This document shows positions 7,579-14,498 of a DNA stretch of 64,000 nt, piece after piece. The stretch is from Promethearchaeati archaeon (GTDB lineage Archaea; Asgardarchaeota; Heimdallarchaeia; Heimdallarchaeales; Heimdallarchaeaceae). A program made the translations under genes and the position numbers. The stretch lies in assembly GCA_013166775.1 (NCBI GenBank), contig JABLTJ010000008.1, positions 52,564 through 116,563 on the forward strand. Direction: 5' to 3'. Position 1 is the first letter of the stretch. Every line of letters starts with the position of its first letter. The notes under the pieces are model-generated. The model had not been told where the DNA came from and searched no databases. It saw only the letters and a list, made by a program, of their open reading frames with translations.

Positions 7579-9147
7579 TCAGAATAGGAGATCAAAGTTG
7601 TATGCTAATAATTCTCTTTCAACATTAGTCTCTTTTTCAAGAATTTCTACTTCAGTCTTTTCTCCTAATTGCACAGAAAATATCTCAAACAATGGTTGAG
7701 TATCTCCAGACACTGTTAATATCACAGTAATATCTTGATTTCTTTCTGGAGGATTTGTAACCCATGTTAGAGATTTTTGATTCTCATCTCTTATCTCTTC
7801 CATAATTTGAGCTTCAGCTGGTTCGGTGTTTACTAATACATGATTTGCTGGGATTCTATCTGAAAAGGAAACCATATCCTCTAGATGTTCCAGAGCTCTG
7901 ATAACATAAACAATCTTATATCCAGATCCTCTCGTTGAAGGTTGAAGAATTTTCAAGCATTTCATAATATCTCTATTTTCTTTATCTTTTACTAGTTTTT
8001 TACCTCGATATAGATATGGGAAGTAATCCAAGTGATAAGATTTCTCGATTAATTCTTTTGGTTTTACAGAAGTATGTTTCCACCTTACAGTAATTCCTTT
8101 CATTTTTGCTCTCTCAATGATGCCTTGCGGAGCAATTGCTTCAGGGATAGTACGTAGAATATTGAATTCAGGTGGAATAGTATCCGCAATATATAGCTCT
8201 TTAATTTGATCTTCATGAGAATTTACATATTTGGTGTATGCTCTATATTCCAAATCTGATGGATTAATATTTTCGAAAGTTTTTAGTACAGTAATGTCAT
8301 TCTCTGTAAATTCTAATATTATTCTGTTTATTCTTCGCTTAACATAATAAGTAATATTAACTCTCTCTTTGGGACCTAGTTCAGAAAGTTTCCATCTCAT
8401 GAGTAAAGAGTCTTCACCCTTAGATTGCTCTTTCTTAGCTTCTTTGTTATCACACTCTACCATTAACACATTGTAGCTGTATGGTATTTGATCAACAACA
8501 TCAATATCTTTTATGGGTTCATCATATCTGTTTATAATAGTTGAAATTATTGAGTAGCTTCCAATAGTATCTCCAACATTGATGTTTTTCTCTATCTCCA
8601 CGCTCTTCTTCTCATCCCCCAGATTGAATTGATGAACTCCTTTAATTCTATTTGGAACTACTACTTGATGTCCATCCAAAACCCTTTGAACTAGTTCATT
8701 TATCACCAATTCGTCTTCAGGTAACTGCTGAAGCTTAATTAATCTGCCAATTATTACAGTATTTTCATCAATTCCCAGAAGATCAGATAGATGATCAGTT
8801 GGTATTTTCAAAGTTTCAAGTATTATTTCCTCTAATTGCTGTGTAATCATTTCTTCTGATCTAATTAATCGTAATAATAAAGAATAATCACTTCTGATTC
8901 CCATATTCTCAAAATACTCTTCAATCCATCTTGCAACTCTTGTTTCATGAGGAGCTAGAATTGTTGCCCAAAAATCATATACTGTTCTAACTAGTTCATG
9001 AAGATTGATGCATTCTTTTTCATTTATTAAATCCCTTGTATCATAAAATGATACCAAACCACTCATTGCTGTACTAAAAAGATTAGTATCTGGTTCTATT
9101 TCAATGAAATACCTTGATGATCCCCATACTGGTTTTCTTTCAGCCAT
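7579..9147 (-). CDS. Unknown protein with three DUF11-like beta domains, no signal peptide
   Basis: I do not recognise a named family. Residues about 1-190 are mostly helical. Then come three stretches with one pattern: V-x-D-x-I/L-P, an exposed segment, W-x-x, and a beta strand rich in I/V/Y. Examples are IDVVDQIPYSYNVLMVE, IADTIPPEFNILR and FSDRIPANHVLVNTEP. This resembles DUF11/isopeptide-type beta sandwiches normally found in surface proteins, yet no signal peptide, membrane helix or anchor is visible. ATG 9147 follows the TAA of the upstream gene by 1 nt, so the two are co-translated. The track's TTG at 9156 is unlikely. Confidence 0.6.
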   Translation of the reverse strand: MAERKPVWGSSRYFIEIEPDTNLFSTAMSGLVSFYDTRDLINEKECINLHELVRTVYDFWATILAPHETRVARWIEEYFENMGIRSDYSLLLRLIRSEEMITQQLEEIILETLKIPTDHLSDLLGIDENTVIIGRLIKLQQLPEDELVINELVQRVLDGHQVVVPNRIKGVHQFNLGDEKKSVEIEKNINVGDTIGSYSIISTIINRYDEPIKDIDVVDQIPYSYNVLMVECDNKEAKKEQSKGEDSLLMRWKLSELGPKERVNITYYVKRRINRIILEFTENDITVLKTFENINPSDLEYRAYTKYVNSHEDQIKELYIADTIPPEFNILRTIPEAIAPQGIIERAKMKGITVRWKHTSVKPKELIEKSYHLDYFPYLYRGKKLVKDKENRDIMKCLKILQPSTRGSGYKIVYVIRALEHLEDMVSFSDRIPANHVLVNTEPAEAQIMEEIRDENQKSLTWVTNPPERNQDITVILTVSGDTQPLFEIFSVQLGEKTEVEILEKETNVERELLAYNFDLLF

Positions 9148-9148
9148 T

Positions 9149-9754
9149 TTACTCAATCCTCACTATCTCTTTAACGGAAATCACTTCGTATTCTTCGAGG
9201 GTCTCAGTAGTCATTCTAAGTTCTTCAGTATTCTCCAATTTATGATTGAAAATAGTTATTGAGTATGATCCTTCTGGTAAATCGTTAAGAATAAAATTCC
9301 TTACTTGAGTATTGTTTTCAAAGAGCACGTTTGGAGAAGTTACTGTAGTAGTGAAATCCCCGAAAATATCCTTTTTACCAATTTCAACTATCTCTTTGTC
9401 TGTTCTAGTTTCAGTTCTTCTTTCATAGATAGTTCTAACAGTATCTAGATGAAAGCTATGAAGATCCTTCTTGATGGATTTTTCATAAGTTTCTTTTGCC
9501 TTGCTTAAATCTACTAAAAGTAGATATCTGCTTATCAATTTGCTATAAGCATATGCAAGATAATCTTCTTCCTCGAATTTTTCCATTGTATCCTCAAAAA
9601 AGTGCCACAAAATAACTGATTCTAGCAATTGATCCTTTTTTTCAAGTTCAATAGTTCTGGTTTCAAGAAACTTCACGAAATCCTCAACGGATTGTTTAGC
9701 TAAGATATCTTTGGCTTCACGGATAGTAACTTGGACTGTATCCTCAGTGCTCAC
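9149..9754 (-). CDS. Hypothetical protein, helical N-terminus and beta C-terminus
   Basis: Unrecognised. Residues about 1-115 are amphipathic helices that could form a TPR-like bundle (LESVILWHFFEDTMEKF, SKAKETYEKSIKK). The last ~80 residues are beta-rich (GSYSITIFNHKLENTEELRM) and vaguely like a single sandwich domain. It lies 1 nt before the triple-beta-domain gene and probably partners with it. The start codon is GTG (GTGAGCACTGAG). No membrane segments. Confidence 0.55.
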   Translation of the reverse strand: MSTEDTVQVTIREAKDILAKQSVEDFVKFLETRTIELEKKDQLLESVILWHFFEDTMEKFEEEDYLAYAYSKLISRYLLLVDLSKAKETYEKSIKKDLHSFHLDTVRTIYERRTETRTDKEIVEIGKKDIFGDFTTTVTSPNVLFENNTQVRNFILNDLPEGSYSITIFNHKLENTEELRMTTETLEEYEVISVKEIVRIE

Positions 9755-9964
9755 TTTAAATCACATTCCACAACTTTACTTACAATTAATTATGTTTGAA
9801 ACTTATTATTATAATGTTTTGTTCGTTTTCGCATTTAATGTTTTTCTGTGTTTCAATAAGAAACTGAAGATGATTATAGTTGTTGGATTTTCATTCAAAT
9901 AAAGAGTTTTAAGAAAATGACAAAGGAGATAAAGTTAAAAAAACCCTAATTTTGATATGTTAAT

Positions 9965-10981
9965 ATGATTGAAAAAGATAGAGCAGAATTTTGTGCTTTC
10001 CATTATACAAATGAAACAGACGGGAAGTGCACCTTATGTGGTCTTACACTGTGTAATTTAGATCAGCAATATAATATTGCAGCTGAAAGAATCTGCCAGC
10101 TTTGTTATAATATTTCCAGAGCCAGAAAACTAATAAAATATTTCCAATTCGGTCTTTGGGGTATTGCAATAGCGATTTTTATTATAATTTGGCAAGTTAC
10201 TGATGAATTAAATCTCTTTGCTCTAATCCCACTACTTCTAGTACTAGTGTTCCCCTATCTTATGAGACCATTAATCATGAAACTTTACTTTAGAGAATTA
10301 TCGCCCAAAGAATCTGTGTTACCTATCATACGATATTTTGAAGCATCAGGGAATCAAGATCATTACAAGATATTCATGAAAATCCTGAGTAAGCTTCCAG
10401 AAGAAGAAAAGAGTGAAATTAAAACCAAGTTATTTGATTACTTAGTACCAGCTTTAGCATTCAATTATGCAAAGCTTCCAGAAGAATGGGATACTGAATT
10501 GGTTGAAAAACTAAAAATGTCAAAGGATGAATTTGTGGGGATTCTTCTTAGTGAATACAGAAAAACTCTGATACAAACTGCTGTTCATAATCCACAAGAA
10601 AATTTTTCAAAATTCCTCATCTATCTAAGTGAAAAGGCTCAAGATAAAGATTTACTCAAAGAATATATCAATGAAATAACATCTAAAGATGTAATCTCTT
10701 CAACAGATGAAGAGCTAAATACTATTTACAACAAACTTCTTGAGGAATTATACCTGTATGAAGAAAAATTCAATGAAATCTGTGACGAACTCAAACTTAC
10801 AAAACAGAAAGATCTGATTGCTCAATTACTAGAACGTTATGAACCTCCTCCTGTTCCAAAGAATCAGATTGAAGCAGTTTTAACTATTGACCAGCTAAAG
10901 GAAAAGCGAAGAAAGGAAAACGAGCAACCACAAGTTGTTATCTCTAATCCAAACGATGAACAACAGATTGTGATAGAATAA
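9965..10981 (+). CDS. Membrane protein with N-terminal B-box-like zinc finger
   Basis: Residues about 9-47 give C-x2-H-x8-C-x2-C-x4-C-x2-D...C-x2-C, close to the B-box zinc-finger pattern. Two membrane helices follow (FGLWGIAIAIFIIIW and LFALIPLLLVLVFPYL, about 60-105). The remaining ~230 residues are soluble and helical, ending in a charged, proline-containing tail. With both termini cytosolic, it could be a membrane-anchored scaffold; no enzymatic motif is visible. ATG 9965 is preceded by an A-rich TATA-like GTTAAAAAAACC about 33 nt upstream. Function not known. Confidence 0.65.
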   Translation: MIEKDRAEFCAFHYTNETDGKCTLCGLTLCNLDQQYNIAAERICQLCYNISRARKLIKYFQFGLWGIAIAIFIIIWQVTDELNLFALIPLLLVLVFPYLMRPLIMKLYFRELSPKESVLPIIRYFEASGNQDHYKIFMKILSKLPEEEKSEIKTKLFDYLVPALAFNYAKLPEEWDTELVEKLKMSKDEFVGILLSEYRKTLIQTAVHNPQENFSKFLIYLSEKAQDKDLLKEYINEITSKDVISSTDEELNTIYNKLLEELYLYEEKFNEICDELKLTKQKDLIAQLLERYEPPPVPKNQIEAVLTIDQLKEKRRKENEQPQVVISNPNDEQQIVIE

Positions 10982-11025
10982 GAATAATATTCTTCCCCTA
11001 TTTTTAATTTTTGTCAGCAATAAGA

Positions 11026-11036
11026 ACTAATAAAAC
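11026..11036 (+). promoter_or_regulatory. Putative TATA box for the C/D box RNA
   Basis: ACTAATAAAAC is centred about 25 nt before the 5' end of the predicted RNA stem at 11056, as expected for an archaeal promoter. Confidence 0.35.
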
Positions 11037-11055
11037 ACACATTTGTTTTATAAGC

Positions 11056-11134
11056 TGAGAATAGTGGACATGAAGAATAATAACAACCACTGAGTTTGTG
11101 ATTTACCTAGCTCACTCTGATTACACTATTCTCA
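11056..11134 (+). ncRNA. Candidate C/D box sRNA, predicted guide for 23S rRNA A2577 2'-O-methylation
   Basis: An 11-bp perfect inverted repeat (TGAGAATAGTG / CACTATTCTCA) closes a 79-nt element. Inside, in order: box C ATGAAGA (11070-11076), a 13-nt guide, box D' CTGA (11090-11093), a 4-nt spacer, box C' GTGATTT (11098-11104), a 12-nt guide ACCTAGCTCACT, and box D CTGA (11117-11120). The two equal guides are the hallmark of archaeal C/D sRNAs. The D guide pairs over 11 nt (one G-U) with GUGAGCUGGGU, the conserved 23S rRNA segment just before U2585. The fifth nucleotide upstream of box D faces A2577 (E. coli numbering). The D' guide target was not identified. Box C has one mismatch, C' has two, and 3 nt separate the stem from each box. 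Confidence 0.72.
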
Positions 11135-11201
11135 TTTTCATCGAAACTCTTAATAGCAATTTTTTTTCTCAATTAGATGAAAGGTTCAGTGGTCGCTTTT
11201 A

Positions 11202-12839
11202 ATGGATGAAAAGAACTCCCAAAAACAGCATAAGTCTAGATTTTGGAGAATAACAGGCACATCACTTTATTTCTTCACACTAGTTGTCTTAGTTGTTGGT
11301 TTAATTTACCTCATATGGTCTTCGAGATTAATCATAATGGAGAGAAGACTTTTTCCAAATGATTTTTCAATTGGTGCAGTCATACTGAACTTCTTATCAC
11401 TACTTGTTGAGGTTATAGGAATTCTCTACACTGTTATGCTCTTCAAACATATAGGAACAACAAGTTACCACTCTCCCATTGATGTTAACCAAAAGAGTAT
11501 TACTATCGAAGAATATCCTCAAGTAAGTGTATTAATTCCTATTCATGAAGCCATCCCTAGTATTTTGGAATTAACTCTAAAATCAGTAATAAATTCCAAT
11601 TATCCAAGAGAAAAAATAGAGATTATATTAGGCGATGATACGAACGAAAATTATGACAAACTTCCTCAAATCAGAGAATTAGCATCAAGATATGATTCTT
11701 CTTACATACATGATATCTCCAACTTGAATTTTAAGGCGGGAATGCTAAACATTATGTTAAAAGAGATTAAATCAGAATTCATAGTTTTCCTTGATTATGA
11801 TCATAAAATGTCCAAGAACTTTCTAAAACAATCTATTAGTATTTTAGTTGAAGATGATAAATTAGCATTTGCTCAATCTAAAGTGAATTTTTACAATATT
11901 CAATCAAAACTCCAAATATGGGAATCAGTAATGTATGCGCAGTTTTTCGAAATTTTCCAGCGTTCAAAGAATCAAAGACAAACAGTACTCTTTAATGGTT
12001 CAACTGCCTGTTTTCGTAAAAAAATCTTGGACGAAATTGGAGGAGTACCTATCAACACGTTTACTGAAGACATAGATCTTTCGATACAAATATTGTCTAA
12101 AGGCTATTCATCTAGATTAATAGATGATTATGGAAGTTTAGGATTAATTCCCGCTAACTTTTCTTTATTGCTATCCCAAATATTACGCTGGGCAAAAGGT
12201 AGTATGCATACGCTGAAGAAAAGATGGAGAAAAATACTTTTTTCCAAATTATCATTTTATGATAAAGTGGATCTTTTCTTTAGTACCTCTCTCTTCTTCA
12301 TAGCGTCCTCTATGTATTTGACGATTTTATTCTACGTAATTATGTTTTTCACAGGGAACAAAGCGGTAAGATTACCTATACAGGATTTTCTCCCTTTAAT
12401 CATAATGCCTATATCCTTCGTTATTGCCTATCAGATTTCTGGTTTAATTGCAATAATTTTTGCAAGAAAAAATGGCTTAACCCACATGAAAATTTATGAT
12501 TTAGTATTATTCTCAATTATTGCTTTAGCCCTAAATCCATTTACAGTATATGCCGTTTTAAAGACTGTTTTTAGAGTTAGACCACCAGAAAAAGGAAGAG
12601 ATACTTGGAATGAAAAAATTCCAATTATTCCATTTTCATTACTCTTTACATTATTGGGAGTTGGAATACTGATTATTGCATTCTTTGATTTCTTTGGAGG
12701 AACTAAAACACTATGGTTAGTCCTGTTTTTACTAGGGTCATCGTTAATAGCAACTTTTCCTGTCTCCCTTTATTACCACCTTACAACTCGCCATAACAAA
12801 CCTTATTTTTACCAACATTTATCACAAGATATTGAGTAG
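11202..12839 (+). CDS. GT2 processive glycosyltransferase, cellulose-synthase-like (first copy)
   Basis: This membrane glycosyltransferase probably polymerises or extends a surface polysaccharide from nucleotide sugars. Two N-terminal membrane helices precede the GT-A domain (about 100-350). That domain carries GDD, LDYDHKM (D-x-D-like metal site), TEDIDLS and the processive motif QILRWAKG (QxxRW). Four to five C-terminal helices follow. It heads a three-gene operon with 6 nt to the next gene. The leader contains a TATA-like CTTAATAGC near 11150, and the candidate C/D RNA lies just upstream. The sugar is not predictable. Confidence 0.85.
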   Translation: MDEKNSQKQHKSRFWRITGTSLYFFTLVVLVVGLIYLIWSSRLIIMERRLFPNDFSIGAVILNFLSLLVEVIGILYTVMLFKHIGTTSYHSPIDVNQKSITIEEYPQVSVLIPIHEAIPSILELTLKSVINSNYPREKIEIILGDDTNENYDKLPQIRELASRYDSSYIHDISNLNFKAGMLNIMLKEIKSEFIVFLDYDHKMSKNFLKQSISILVEDDKLAFAQSKVNFYNIQSKLQIWESVMYAQFFEIFQRSKNQRQTVLFNGSTACFRKKILDEIGGVPINTFTEDIDLSIQILSKGYSSRLIDDYGSLGLIPANFSLLLSQILRWAKGSMHTLKKRWRKILFSKLSFYDKVDLFFSTSLFFIASSMYLTILFYVIMFFTGNKAVRLPIQDFLPLIIMPISFVIAYQISGLIAIIFARKNGLTHMKIYDLVLFSIIALALNPFTVYAVLKTVFRVRPPEKGRDTWNEKIPIIPFSLLFTLLGVGILIIAFFDFFGGTKTLWLVLFLLGSSLIATFPVSLYYHLTTRHNKPYFYQHLSQDIE

Positions 12840-12845
12840 ATCTGT

Positions 12846-14495
12846 ATGAAATGGAAAAAAGTACTTTGGTATAGTTTAACCATTTTGTTACTTGGTTTTC
12901 TAACATACTACATTATTTTCAGTACTGTTCACATAATTAGAGAATTTTCCAGAACAGATGCTATCTGGAAACAGGTTATTACTCTTATTTGTAATTTTAT
13001 CATTCTCTTAGCAGAACTTTTTTCCGCCTTTTATTCAGTCTTTATTTATTATTTTATTGGTTCTTCTTCCAATTATAAAATAATAAAAGATGAAAAGAAT
13101 TCTTTTCTTACTCAAGACCCTCTTCCAAAAGTTGTTGTTGCAATCCCATTGTATAAAGAACCTTTAGCAGTTGTATCAGAAACTATCAAGGGAGCATTAC
13201 AGATTGATTACCCAAAGGATAGGTTTGAGGTAATAATTTTGGATGATAGTCCTCCTGACCATTCAACAGATATTGAATTCTTCTGCAAAGAAAATGGTGT
13301 GGGTTTTGTACAAAGAAAATCAAGAAAAGGTTTCAAAGCAGGTGCAATCAACAATCTTCTGAAACAGATTGAATGCGACTTTTTCAGTGTTCTTGATTCT
13401 GATCACATTCCTACTCCTAATTTCATAAAAACATGCTTATCTGGCTTTGTTTCTGATGATATAGTGCTAGTACAGGGAAAACCAATGTTTGTCAACCAAG
13501 ATGATTATTTGATGAGAAGCAGTGCATATATTCATACTCAATTCTTCCATATCTACCAAAAAAGTAGGGGAACTAGAGGTGGGGTGATTTTTGCAGGAAC
13601 AACTGGTATGTTTCGTGCTGATTTATTAAAGCAATTTGGAGGTTTTCTTGAAGACACTTTGGCTGAAGACACAGATACATCTTTTGCTCTAATGTCAGAA
13701 GGATACAAGACAAACTACATTCATGAAATTTGTTCTAAGGGTTTAGTACCTTGGAATCCGATCAGTATGATTAATCAAGTTTGGAGGTGGACTAACGGAA
13801 TTACCTCGATTTTTCGAAAGAGACTCCTTAGAATTCTTAGAGGAAAAAATTCATTCATTAATAAATTAGACATTATGAGCACAATTTCCACCCCCATAAT
13901 AGGTGTATCAATATGGTTTGTTAACCTATTGCTCTATATAATGTATAAGACAGGAATAGAATTTCTTAGACCCGATTTAGCTCAAACTATACCTCTCTTA
14001 TTGCTTGCTCCTATTCTAATTTCATTTGCAAGTTTGATTATGGCATTAGTGTCCTGGCGAAGAGAAGAAAAAGAAGATCGGATGATACGACTTCGAGGTT
14101 TCTTTGGAATGATATGGACAATATTAGCATTTTATTTACTAATGCTTACAGCTCAATCATTCCTTGTTTGGGCAGTTTTGAGTGCTTTATTTGGAGTTAA
14201 GAAGGATTTTGATAGAACAGTGAAAGAAAAGACCATTACCATGGGGAAGATGAGTCAGAAACTTAAATATACTATTTGGTCTTTAGGATTGTTAGGATTG
14301 TCAATATTATACTACATTGCAAGCTGGGAAACATTCAAAGCTGGAAATGCTCTCTTTGGATGGTTTATTATAGCTGCAATTTCAATAACTATACCAATAA
14401 TTATAACCATTACACAGTTTAGAAAATTAGAAATAATGAAAATATTTGCAGCGACAAAAACTGCTGCTGATGTTGAAAAAGAATACGGGGAATAG
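12846..14495 (+). CDS. GT2 processive glycosyltransferase, cellulose-synthase-like (second copy)
   Basis: A paralogue of the preceding gene with the same architecture: two N-terminal helices, a GT-A domain with LDDSPPD, LDSDHIP, LAEDTDTSFAL and QVWRWTNG (QxxRW), then C-terminal helices. The two proteins are almost the same length (545 and 549) and probably arose by tandem duplication. They may work as a pair or on different donors. The next gene starts 3 nt after its stop codon. Confidence 0.85.
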   Translation: MKWKKVLWYSLTILLLGFLTYYIIFSTVHIIREFSRTDAIWKQVITLICNFIILLAELFSAFYSVFIYYFIGSSSNYKIIKDEKNSFLTQDPLPKVVVAIPLYKEPLAVVSETIKGALQIDYPKDRFEVIILDDSPPDHSTDIEFFCKENGVGFVQRKSRKGFKAGAINNLLKQIECDFFSVLDSDHIPTPNFIKTCLSGFVSDDIVLVQGKPMFVNQDDYLMRSSAYIHTQFFHIYQKSRGTRGGVIFAGTTGMFRADLLKQFGGFLEDTLAEDTDTSFALMSEGYKTNYIHEICSKGLVPWNPISMINQVWRWTNGITSIFRKRLLRILRGKNSFINKLDIMSTISTPIIGVSIWFVNLLLYIMYKTGIEFLRPDLAQTIPLLLLAPILISFASLIMALVSWRREEKEDRMIRLRGFFGMIWTILAFYLLMLTAQSFLVWAVLSALFGVKKDFDRTVKEKTITMGKMSQKLKYTIWSLGLLGLSILYYIASWETFKAGNALFGWFIIAAISITIPIIITITQFRKLEIMKIFAATKTAADVEKEYGE

Positions 14496-14498
14496 AAA

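Noticed and set aside
9711-9902. 63-residue plus-strand ORF
   Set aside because: It starts inside the opposite-strand gene and reads as AT-rich hydrophobic noise with no start signal.
11202-14495. Idea that the two GT2 genes are a frameshifted single gene or bacterial cellulose synthase operon
   Set aside because: Each has a full set of catalytic motifs and its own membrane helices, and no BcsB/PilZ partner is present; tandem duplication is simpler.
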